A DNA stretch of 64,000 nucleotides. Source: Saccharomycopsis fibuligera x Saccharomycopsis cf. fibuligera. Lineage: Eukaryota; Ascomycota; Saccharomycetes; Ascoideales; Saccharomycopsidaceae. Shown here one piece after another: positions 21,601-30,400 of the stretch. A model generated the notes under the pieces. That model made no database searches. It was not told the DNA's origin and was given only the letters and a program-made list of their open reading frames with translations. Location: the NCBI GenBank assembly GCA_001936135.1, contig CP012818.1, positions 2,356,001 through 2,420,000 on the forward strand, read 5' to 3'. The position numbers were made by a program, and so were the translations under genes. The first letter of the stretch is position 1; each line of letters starts with the position of its first letter.

Positions 21601-22480
21601 TTGAAAACAGCCCAGGAATCATAGAACTATGCTCATGAGGACGAAATAGACCGGATTCCAATTGAGTCGTGGGTAATGACAGTCCCGCCGAAAAGCCTAT
21701 TGGCCCAGGAGGAGACACAGGAGAGCTATTAAAATGTGAATTGGGATTGGTTAGGATTTTTTCTCCTGTGACTATAATATCATCGTCACTATCATCCAGA
21801 AGATCATGCTGAGGGTCATGATTATTTGTCATTGAAGTCAATCTCTGTGGGAAACTCACCGGAGGCCGTGTCTCTTTACTGAAAATAATATCATCACCAT
21901 CGGAAAGACCGTCCTCGTTGGGACTATCATCAACAGTCAAATCAATTATGCCATTATCTTTTTGGGAAATAAGAGGTTTTGGTCTTTTGGCTTGGTCATT
22001 AAAAGAGTTTATACGAGGTCTCTTGCGAATATTGTCAGTTGCTGATGCCGCGCTGTTGTTGCTACTTATTCGAGTTTTGGAATTCGATAGAAAATTTAAA
22101 TCTTGAGACTCCACAACAGCTTCCCCAACACTTATTATGCTATCGCTATCATTATTGTCGTGATCCGGTACGACAGTCCTATTTGTGCCATATGTTTGTT
22201 GTATATCTGCTGAGAACTTTTTTTGGGGTGGGTTGTTGCCGTTTTCAGTGTTCACTATTAGCTTCTGTTTTCCGTTAGAATTATCAGTGTGTTCTGCAGA
22301 CGCTGCATCGCCAGTCTTGATATCATTTGCCTGCAATTTCGGCTTTGAGCCAAAATCTAGTATACCGTTAAGATCATCTAGTAAATCTAAATCGTTTTCA
22401 TAATTAGTAAAACTGATCTCTGGAGATAGCCCTTTGAAATCACTGTCGTGTGTCTGTGTATCATCGGTAAGCTGTACCAT
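18656..22480 (-). CDS. ULS1: Snf2-family ATPase with RING finger, SUMO-targeted (Uls1/Ris1-like)
   Basis: 1274 residues from the ATG at 22480 (the codon before it is GTG). The N-terminal half is disordered and carries SUMO-interaction-like cores (GIIDLTVDDSPNED, DDIIVTG) and a basic PRINSFNDQAKRPKP patch. The SNF2 helicase starts with GILADAMGLGKT (Walker A, about residue 578) and has DEAH near 715. A C3HC4 RING (CPLCYDGL...CGHCLCSEC...CSLC) sits near residues 949-1000, between the two helicase lobes. The C-terminal lobe contains GLTLTCASHVVIVDPFWNP and AHRIGQ near 1202. RING-in-helicase is shared by Rad5, Rad16 and Uls1; the multiple SIMs and absence of a HIRAN domain favour Uls1, which removes or ubiquitinates SUMO-modified chromatin proteins. 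No CTG codon was found across the helicase half. Confidence 0.85.
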   Translation of the reverse strand: MVQLTDDTQTHDSDFKGLSPEISFTNYENDLDLLDDLNGILDFGSKPKLQANDIKTGDAASAEHTDNSNGKQKLIVNTENGNNPPQKKFSADIQQTYGTNRTVVPDHDNNDSDSIISVGEAVVESQDLNFLSNSKTRISSNNSAASATDNIRKRPRINSFNDQAKRPKPLISQKDNGIIDLTVDDSPNEDGLSDGDDIIFSKETRPPVSFPQRLTSMTNNHDPQHDLLDDSDDDIIVTGEKILTNPNSHFNSSPVSPPGPIGFSAGLSLPTTQLESGLFRPHEHSSMIPGLFSTRNTLSHRLNYNQPIPLPDGITHGTHALSPQLRSQTPLQQPPQNEPFSLTKVMGLIHDKYRVAVDNMTRTKDKINALTKELNTSNAHCNAMMNNLSSQKHKNTYSSNISQARLKIVEISKKLSYFQNELKLNESEVSRLQKAENSIRAQPQLAMNVFNNMRPKEQLSTTFPNPNSHKKESPNNTSEPSLSHMAHILPNKPTPLLIPRTSAVTRRPFNEDTDVIFGNGAPRMDNDSIAKLIDNIQPDDERSDDNMVQTPYEMSITLLKHQRMGLEWLLKMENSSNRGGILADAMGLGKTVQSIALILSNKPSNPKRRTTLIIGPVALLRQWQAEISNKVKPEFKLKTYLYHSSDRLDDYHALNRYDVVLVSYGTVSSEYKKHYKEVLEAAGQTKDTTLLPNYNSGGRVYKSPFFEKNTFFHRIILDEAHISKNKKTLTAKACHMLRAEFRWCLTGTPMQNKVDELYALIRFLRIKPYDDEKRFRSMIVLPMKNRQAYDLEDSSRAMRRLQALLKAILLRRNKDSKIDNCPILQLTPRIVEKEVIVMDGDEGEFYKALSSEVQIEARKLLNSEKIGNYSNVLMLLLRLRQACCHSFLVRIGDRLKQINEGEINEELDSVTTEERSANDKNLVRGMIERCGRIDEGTIARINQDLQEGDMTCPLCYDGLIKTNTSIIYPCGHCLCSECIETLFQNFAADEEDSARCSLCSRVVQRADIVHFSIFDQICNKGQTKENVAQQYGVDAEDVSNDVPQNVIINIGEDTLKALKMFFPTLTSVNSLTIKQKIIGELIAAQQNEFHISPKMRECLKIIDNVQSTACEDKIIIFSQFTSFFDLFGKVLRERKTPFLRYDGSMSMDERDSTISEFFATQTKKVLLISLKAGNVGLTLTCASHVVIVDPFWNPYVEEQAMDRAHRIGQLKTVYVYRLLTQETVEDRIVTLQEKKRELVENALNESGFKQISRLGREELRYLFGISNRSPPGVP

Positions 22481-22920
22481 CACAATTTCTGCGATATAGT
22501 ACCTAGAGGGAACGTGGAATACAAGCTTCTAAAACTAACTATACACAGCAAGTTTGATTTCGTGGGAAACCGTGCAACAACGTGTAGAAGCCGGCTTATG
22601 ATCAGTCAAATTAAAAAAAGAAAAGTGGCAGCGTGCGCGCGGATCAGGAATATGAGGTCTGTGATTTGAAATATTGCCCAAATCAACAAAAATTAGCGTT
22701 GTTTCGCTATTTGGTGCTTTGGTGCCTATCGTTAATTTTTCTTAATGAGTTTATTATACAATAAAAAAATGTCATTAAAAGGTGTATCTCTTCCCCTTTT
22801 TCGCCCAAAAGATCGATTTATTAACTATATACAATTGATAGAAAATAGAATCTTCCCCGGTCACCCTGACGCATAATAAGATAGTAAACAGCAAAAAAAA
22901 TTCAAAAAAGAAAAGTTCAT
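22481..22920. other. ULS1 promoter side, up to tRNA-Leu
   Basis: 440 bp between the ULS1 ATG and the 3' end of the tRNA-Leu gene. It includes the presumed ULS1 promoter. No distinctive element seen; the A runs at 22890-22912 lie just downstream of the tRNA on its sense strand (as T runs) and may terminate Pol III. Confidence 0.5.
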
Positions 22921-23037
22921 GGACGCGATGAGGTTCGAACTCATGCCTCTTTCGAGACTCGATTACTCAGCTTTATGAAGCCGCAAGAGATATGTCACTC
23001 TTGAGTCGAGCGCCTTAGACCACTCGGCCACACGTCC
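22921..23037 (-). tRNA. tRNA-Leu(CAA) with intron
   Basis: The minus strand folds as a class II tRNA: acceptor GGACGTG pairs with CGCGTCC, the D arm is GCCGAGTGGTCTAAGGC, the T arm ATGAG-TTCGAAC-CTCAT, and a long variable arm lies between. The anticodon CAA is at 23001-23003 in a CTCAAG loop closed by CTCGA/TCGAG. About 36 nt after the anticodon+1 base are an intron containing CTCTTG, which can pair with the anticodon region, as in other yeast tRNA-Leu(CAA) genes. It decodes TTG, the main leucine codon of the neighbouring genes. A T-rich terminator follows on its sense strand. Confidence 0.95.
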
Positions 23038-23076
23038 TTTTTATCACGTTGTTTTTTAAACACGATTGTTATGGTC

Positions 23077-23123
23077 TTGGATTTATACCAATTAACATCT
23101 TTTGACGAACATTGAGTTCTAGA
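23077..23123 (+). repeat. LTR-end fragment next to tRNA-Leu
   Basis: Bases 23077-23102 are a perfect 26-bp inverted copy of 23665-23690. Bases 23103-23123 are a perfect 21-bp inverted copy of 24108-24128. The fragment starts only 40 bp upstream of the tRNA-Leu gene, where Ty3- and Ty1-like elements prefer to insert. Confidence 0.75.
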
Positions 23124-23189
23124 GCAACAAACCTGAATGAAACAAACTAACATGTGGTACAGAATAATTCCTTGGACATTTTGTTATAA

Positions 23190-23692
23190 AACAGAATTAG
23201 CATATTTGGGATAATAAATCGTAAATCTCTAATATGTTTCACATTCAGTCTGATCAGTATTTATACATGGTCCAACCCAATATTTTTATATGTTTATTAT
23301 TGTCGGAGTATAGTGACTATATCTGCTACCCATACCTGAGGTTGTCCCCTCTGGATAGCACTGGTTAGACTAGTCTCTCCTCTAGTAGTGAAGGATAGCC
23401 ACTTACTGAGATACTAATATTTTTCTTTAGTAATGAAATTGGACTTATATTTCCTTACTTATTATAAACTATATCATTTAATAAAAACATTCTGTCTTTC
23501 AGACTATATATAATAATTTCATTACTCACCCATAATGCTCAGGTGATGTTAAGTTTTCCATCACATCTGATGTTGTTCTCTTTAGCAACCATGCGTGCGC
23601 TCAAATGTTCTCGGCCGCAAAAGGCAGTTTACCAAAAAGGAGATTATACCAAATGGACGGTATGAAAGATGTTAATTGGTATAAATCCAACA
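23190..23692 (-). mobile_element. Solo LTR-like element (minus orientation)
   Basis: Read on the minus strand from 23692 it starts TGTTGG, typical of a Ty-type LTR, followed by a leader closely related to the copy ending at 47157. A block at 23316-23405 (CTAGTCTCTCC...AGTAGTGAAGG region) recurs at 46957-47045. A TATAAATA-like box follows ATATTGGGTT, matching LTR promoters. The 3' limit is not sharp. No gag or pol coding sequence is present, so this is a solo or truncated LTR. It lies upstream of tRNA-Leu. Confidence 0.65.
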
Positions 23693-23849
23693 ATTATTAG
23701 TTAGTTATATTGGAAATACAAGGCTTTCACATCCAAAAACATGAACCCTGAGATGTCAATATTCCGGAAGTTCGCGTGAGGACATTACCCGCAAGCACAT
23801 GAAGCATCTTTTGATCAAATTCCCGGTAACACAATCTTTATGGGAAAAC

Positions 23850-24330
23850 CACAAGTAAATAGATTACGGAAAGCTGATATCTCAGGGTTTGTAGTTATTG
23901 GATGTAAATGCCTTGTATTTCTAATAACTGAATAATATTAAATATATAACAATGTTAGTTTGAACCGTATATAAAAAATAATCTAACTGAATAATACATA
24001 TTAGCTTTGAATTATAAATAGTAGTAGAAAATTATATAATTTCACGTTGGTCACAAATTATGGTCATTACATGGTGGTATCTCCTGAGTATCTACTGATG
24101 GTTTTGTTCTAGAACTCAATGTTCGTCATAAGTATATAACAATATTGGGCTGAACCATATATAAATAATATGTAAACAATAGTCAGACTGAAAACACTTA
24201 GTGCTGAGCTTAAAATAGTAGTAAATATGCATATTGTGAAACAAAGTAGATGATTCTAGAGAGTATTAGGTAAAAATTGTTACGTATTTGTATCTCAATT
24301 TGTTGGTACAGGACTCAATTTTGGTGTATT
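23850..24330 (+). repeat. Further LTR fragments (plus orientation)
   Basis: A motif string GTAAATGCCTTGTATTT, then ATAACAAT-TTgggTTgAACC, TATATAAAtAAT and ATAAATAGTAGTAG runs through 23900-24060. It is repeated in part at 24131-24230 and again at 46770-46910. Its order suggests the R/U5 side of the same LTR family in plus orientation. Boundaries are approximate because the pieces are nested. Confidence 0.6.
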
Positions 24331-24439
24331 TCTAATAACATATGGTTGAACTGGGAATAAAGTTTAACAGCTATTTTCAATATTATTAGCTAACTGTTCT
24401 GCAGTTTTTGAGAATTTTTTAACCTAGCCAAAGATCTAG

Positions 24440-24640
24440 ATTGCTGCGCGACACTGGTTGTTATCGAAGTTTTTGCATAAAGACCTGCGACGTGTTCCTT
24501 CTAACTTGCGTATGTATATGTGCGAAATAAATAGGTTAACATACCCATATAACCTTTCATAATTCATCACTGTATATACTATATAGAAAAGTTTATAAGG
24601 CTATATTTCCTATCTTATATATAGCTAATAGATCTATTGT
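24440..24640 (+). repeat. Second repeat family, copy 1
   Basis: A segment with GTTGTTATCGAA, TTTGCATAAAGACCTGCGACG, CGTGTTCCTT, ACATACCCATATA and CACTGTATATACTATATAGAAA is shared with 47725-47910 in the same orientation. The two copies are clearly homologous but diverged. The TATA-like box and position suggest another LTR or its remnant. Confidence 0.6.
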
Positions 24641-25833
24641 CCGTGAAAAAAAAAAAACCCACATTCTTCTATTCCAAGATATAAGAGAATTAATTTTTAT
24701 CAATAACTACCTAATTTTTAACATAGGAAACACTCGTCTAAGTGAAGAAAAAGGCAGAGATGCATAAAAATAAATTTTCATTATAGAGATTTATTAAATG
24801 TGTATTTTTTGCGTTTCGAAAATATCATTCTACTTTGTTCAATCTCAAGCAGCCAAAGATTTTAACCCTAACCATTGAGAAGAGCAAATGTTCTCTAGCT
24901 TTAGTTTTCAATAATGATGACGCTTTTCCTCATAATTACAATGTAATTGTGACATAGCTACAAAAATTTAACATAGAAACATGAAATGGAATAGTGAAAA
25001 CAGAGTATGATAATTTAAAATAGTTTGCTAATTTCTGTATCATTGCACCTTAATAGTCGTCTGCCAATTATTAGTTATTGAGCTGTATAGCAATACACAA
25101 TTATCTCCGAGTAGCTTTCTTGTCAGAGTGCTACTCATATGGGAGATATTATGTATTTTTTATTTAAATTTTTATTTTTTTTTCTGTGATGAAATACTTC
25201 TAGACAAGGATTTCAGAAAGTTTGTGTTTATTTTGCGTAGTCTCTCTCAATGGATCTCAAATGCTGCCGGACTAAATACAGCAGCGATTGAAACAACTTA
25301 TCAACAGTAATCAGATTTCTAAGTATTACGCCCATTAGTAGGTCAATCAAGTCATGTATCAATGTGGGCTTAGAATATCCTATTTGCATTGAACTCTTGG
25401 GAGCTTTCTGTTTTTGTTGTTTGGTTTAGGATAAAAAATCCATGTTGTTACATGTTTAAAACACGTAGAGGACTAGGCAGCATCAGTGTGAAGAATAATG
25501 AGTGAGTGAGTCGGAGAGCGTGTATACTATAAAACATTTGGTTTTTTAGCCAATACTATTTGCTCTTAATATACAACTATCTTTATCTCTCAGAAGTTAG
25601 TCAGTTGAAGAGGCGCCATTCAGCTTATTGTATTGTAAGGTCATTCATGTTGGGACAGTGGTAGGGTTACGCTTTTCCGCATGAATATCGAAGTGAACTT
25701 TTTTTTGCATGCATACGTCTGGAGAAGAGCGGAGCGCCAGCAATAAAGAAAAAAATTACTATGATGTACAATTAACATCAAGATACTAAACTGTCCACGA
25801 TAACAATCAATTTTTGTTTAATTCAACCACAAC

Positions 25834-26967
25834 ATGCCCAAATATTATTGTGATTACTGCAAATGTATGTCCTTTCGTTCATGCAATCTCTTCTTTACGT
25901 CACTCGTTGATGACTAACTTTTAACTTTTTTAGCATACCTTACGCATGATTCTACCAGTGTGCGAAAGTCCCATTTGGTGGGCAAAAACCATCTCAAATA
26001 TGTCTGCGACTACTATGAGCGTGAAGCTAAACAGCTAGGCATATGGAACTATAATGATTACGTGAAACCTTTTAGTTTGGAGGACTTGTACGCGGGAGCT
26101 CCTGGCGCAGTGGATTCAACCGTTGTTGATGAGCAAGAGGAGGAAGATGAAACAGACAATACGCTAGCTGTCAAAGGCAACAGAAAATACAATAATAATA
26201 ACAAATACGATTTTCAAAAAAAAAAGTCAGAAAAAGATCAAAGTGAACAACAAAAACAGACTAGCGCTGGTGAAATAAAAAGCATCTATGAAATTATTGA
26301 CTCAATTACTATTCCTCCGCCTCCGACGTTATCTAATATGCCTAATCCTCCTCCAAGTGTTCTACGCTATTCCAACACATACACAAGCCACAGTGCAAGT
26401 TCAGCACACCAGAAGAAAAGCTCAGAATATTCAACAGCCGATGATAGTCACAGATATACAGACAGCAGTAATGGTTCTGCATTAGGAGCCACACCATCAC
26501 CGTCGTCATCAAATAGCTATACTCCTGGAAGCAAGTTTGCTAATAAGGGCAAATTCAACAACTATAATAATAATAGTGCCACCTCCAGCGGTTATGGTGG
26601 TTATGGAAATAGAAACGCATACATCAGTGGAGGAGTAAACAAGAATTACAATAATTCAAGACCAAATAAACCGTATCAGGGTGGTGGCTATATCAATACC
26701 ACCAACGGAGACATCGGTGCTACTGGCAGCGGTCAAGGCGGATACTCAAGAGGTTATGGTGGCAGCAGTAGCGGTGGCCGTGGCGGCTACCAGAGTGGAT
26801 ATCAAAGAGGCGGTTATGGTGGACAACGGGGTTATAGTCGTGGTGGTTATAACGGACAAGCTGGAGGCAGTAGTAGCGGCAGTAGTAGCGGCGGTAGTGG
26901 TGGATATAATAATAGGAATTATGGCAATAGAGGATACAATAGCAGAAGTTATGGTGGGAACTATTAA
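25834..26967 (+). CDS. YHC1: U1 snRNP protein C (Yhc1), one intron
   Basis: Exon 1 is 25834-25864 and exon 2 is 25934-26967 (354 residues). The 69-nt intron starts GTATGT at 25865, has a TGACTAAC branch site at 25911-25918 and ends TAG at 25933. Splicing gives MPKYYCDYCK joined to SYLTHDSTSVRKSHLVGKNH, which is the U1C C2H2 zinc finger (Cys6, Cys9, then two His) almost as in S. cerevisiae. U1C stabilises pairing of U1 snRNA with the 5' splice site, so this splicing factor gene is itself spliced. Unlike the 231-residue S. cerevisiae protein, it has a long tail: an acidic/Gln-rich segment, a Pro stretch (IPPPPTLSN), a Ser-rich segment, then about 150 residues of Gly/Tyr/Asn/Arg repeats with RGG and RGGY units. 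Confidence 0.95.
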
Positions 26968-27028
26968 TTATTTCAGGCTGCTTAATATTTATTTAATTGT
27001 TTATTATGTATTTCGTTCTACATTTAAC

Positions 27029-27074
<46 letters not shown>

Positions 27075-27428
27075 GTAATATAATGTAATGAAATTCTTTT
27101 TTATCCCTTTATTATAGTACTTGTACGTTTCAAATACTCCTGTTTTTGATATTATGACATACACAAAAAAATTACAAAAAAACTATGAAAATAATAATGC
27201 ATTTATGCTAAGTAACGTATAAGTATAAATGGTGGTGTAAGAATTAAAAAAATTTCAAGATAAAATAAATAAAATATAAAAAAATAAGTACACAGCTTAA
27301 GATAGTAGTAAAGCTTACTTCATGCGCAATTGTACTTTCGCAGGCTGAAATATAAAGTCACTAAAAAAGCGAATGAATTGTTTCCATTAAAATTAGAAAG
27401 CAAATTTGCACCAAAATACAAACAGAGA
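26968..27428. other. Convergent intergenic region YHC1 / USO1
   Basis: 461 bp between two 3' ends. It contains the 42-nt T tract described separately and A-rich sequence toward USO1. No gene seen. Confidence 0.5.
27031..27072 (+). repeat. Poly(T) tract, 42 nt, 3' of YHC1
   Basis: Longest homopolymer in the window, starting 64 nt after the YHC1 stop on the sense strand. If transcribed, the 3' UTR would contain a poly(U) run. Confidence 0.9.
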
Positions 27429-30400
27429 CTACTCATCATCATCAGATTCATCGTCAGAGTCGCCATCAGATTCATCGGAGTCATCATCAGATACATCCAC
27501 ATTCAACTCCTTCAATTTGGTTTTGTAGTTTCTAACTTTATCATCAAGTTCTGACATCAATAGCACGAGGTCGTCCAACTCTGATTTTGGTACCATTTCT
27601 TTGGTTCTATTGTCGGCTTTAATTTTGCTAATTTCTTTCTCAAATTCCTGGTCCTTATGCATTAATTGCTCTTCAAGGTCAGCAATTTGTTTCTCTAAAG
27701 CCGAGTGTTTTTTATCGCCTTCTACTTCTTTTTCTTTTTGAGACTTGATAATTGAATCAATTTGAGATTCCAATTTTTTATTGGCTTCCTGCTGTTCTTC
27801 AAGTTTGGTCTTAAAATGTTCACTGGACTTCTCGTTAGCTTGCTTCAAAACAAGAAGCTTTTGCTCAAGAGAGGATTCTTTCTCTTTAAAGCTAGAGACA
27901 CTCTCTTTGTGACTCTGTTCATTTTTTTCTTGTTTCGTTTTAAGTTGCTGCAATTCAGTTTCTTTGTCTGCTAATTTTTGTTCAAGAATCAGCAACTGTT
28001 CCTCTTTTTGTAATTCCTTATCAGCTGACTCTTTCAACTGTGCTTTAAGCTTAGTTAGTTTTTCTTCTAATGCAAACAATTTAGATTCATGTTCTTCAGT
28101 TAAAAGTTTTTGAAGTTTTACTTTTTCCTGCACAATGGTTTCTTTGTTTTGAAAATCTTTGCCAGCCATCTCTTTTTTAATGTTCTCAATCTCATTGTTT
28201 TTAGCTTTAAGAGCCTCAGAATTCTCACGCAGTAGAATTTCCTTTATTCCTTTAATCTCATTTTCCTTAGCCTTTAGAGCTTCAATGTTCTCACTCAATA
28301 ACTTCTCTTTTGTTTCTTTAATTTCTCGTTCCTTTTTTTTTAAGAGCGCTTCCTTCTCTTCTTTCAAAGCATCAATCTGCTTAGTTAAGTCAGCTTTCTC
28401 TTTGAGCAACACTTCTTTCTCAGATTTCGTTTTCTGGTGGAATTCTTTTTCCTTAGCTTCAGCTTTTTTGAGATCCCTGACTTGACTTTCTAATTCGACT
28501 ATCTTCTTAGCCTTAGCCTTTAGTTCTTTTTCCCTTTCTGCTTTTTCAGCAGCAGCTCTCTGCTTAGCTTCTTTTTCCTTAGCTGCTTTATTCTGTGCTT
28601 GCTGTTCTTTAGCTGCCTTTTCTTTAGCTGCCTTTTCTTTAGCCTCTTTCTCCTTGGCTAGTTTCTCAGATTGAGCTACGTCATCTAGTTCTTTAGTTTT
28701 ATTCAAACTAGATTCTAAATTTTCAATTGTAGCATCCTTATTCTTCAAATCATCTTCTAGACTACTGATCTTGTCATCTTTTTCTTGAAAATCAATCTCA
28801 AAATCAGTAACCTTGGCTTCTTTGATTCTTAACTGCTCTTCTAAGGAGGAAATCTTCTCTGCGTTTTCTTTAATTTCAGATTTTAATTCAACAACTTTGT
28901 TTTCTTTTTCTATGATTTCAGCCTCAAGATGTGACACTTTCTCGTCTCTTTTGGTAATAGTAGCCTTCAATTCAGCAATCTTTGTTTCTTTAGATTTAAT
29001 GCTACTTTTTAAGCTTTTCAATTTGTCTTGAAGTGCATCAGCGTCTTTTTGTGAATCTGCTGCTTTGTCCTTGTACTGATTAACATCCTTTTCCAAAAAA
29101 TTTATTGTCTGTTGATGGTTAACAATATCTTTTGCCAATGATCCTGATTTCTCTTTATGTTTTCTGATATTCTCTTCCAATTCATAAACTTTCTCTGTTT
29201 GTAGACCAATTTTAGATTCTAATTCCTTGAATAACATATCTTTTTTTTCAAGATCTTTTTTCAAAATTTCAAGATCCTTAGTGCTCTTGGTAGCTTCTGA
29301 TTCCCTGTTAGCAATATCATCTTTCAAAAACTGTATTTCTTTGCCTTTTGCTGATATCTCATCCTTCAACGACTTGAGCTCTTTAGCGCTTAATGAGGCA
29401 GCCGCTTCTTTAGATTTGAGGTTAGCTTGTAATTCATCAATATATTTCTGCTTCTGCTCAATCTGCTTTTCAAGATCTATTACCTTTACTTTGTTTTCAC
29501 TAGCATCCTTCTTTGCAAAAGACAACTCTGTTTTTTGAGATTCAAGGCTAGAAGTCAACTCATTAATCTTTGTTACTTGAAACTGGTTATTTTCCAAAAA
29601 CTTTTCAACTTTTTGTTCAAGATCTTTTATCGTCACTTGAAACACATTTTCTTTTCCTTTAAATTCAGATCTTAATTTTCCAATTTCTGTGTCTCTTGAC
29701 TCAAGCGCCTTTGTGAGCATTTCAACCTTCTCGGAGCTTGATTTTTTAATAGTCTCAAGGTCTTTCTGTAAACTGGTAATTTGCTGTTTGTAGTCGGCTT
29801 CTTTTTTATTTATGTTCTTCTCATTATCCGCCTGATTTAATACAAGCTCATCATGCGTCTTTTTTATGAGCTCCAACTCAGTAATCAATTTGGCCGCTTC
29901 TTTTTCCTTTTTGGTCAACAGTGAAATCTGTGCTTGGTATTCTGAAATTTTTGCATTATTATCTTTGTTCAAGTGCTCAATTTTTCCCTTTAAGGATTCA
30001 ATTTCTTTATTGAGCTGAAAAGTTAAGTTATCTACCTGATCTTTCTCAGCCGTAACCTGATTCAACTTGAAACTCATTGTATTCAAATCATTGATCAAGT
30101 TTCTCTCATAGTTGGCAAAATCCTTTTGCAACTCAGCCTTTTCATTCTCAATTTTTCCAATTTGCTTGGATAAGTTGTTATTTTTCGCTTCAAATTCTTT
30201 TACTTTTATTTCCAAAACAGAAATTTGCTTTTTAAATTCATTAGACTTATTTTCAAATGTTTTGGTATCATTATAGATTTGCTTGTTCAAAGCGGCAATT
30301 TTATTGTTGTTCTCTTGATCTTTCTTGGTGAATTGGAACAACTCTCTGGACATTTTGTTGACTCCCTCTTCAAACTTCTTGTTAGCAGCTATCAAGTTAG

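Larger units (their letters stand above)
23038..25833. other. 2.8 kb region with tRNA-adjacent LTR fragments and YHC1 promoter
   Basis: The left ~1.6 kb (to about 24650) is a mosaic of LTR-like fragments described separately. The right part, 24650-25833, is AT-rich and leads to YHC1. The only ORFs are about 60 codons or shorter and show no similarity I recognise. The nearest likely promoter elements of YHC1 lie in 25500-25833, but nothing specific can be named. Confidence 0.5.

Noticed and set aside
26681-27088. 135-codon Val/Ala-rich ORF
   Set aside because: Shifted frame of the Gly-rich YHC1 tail running into the T tract.
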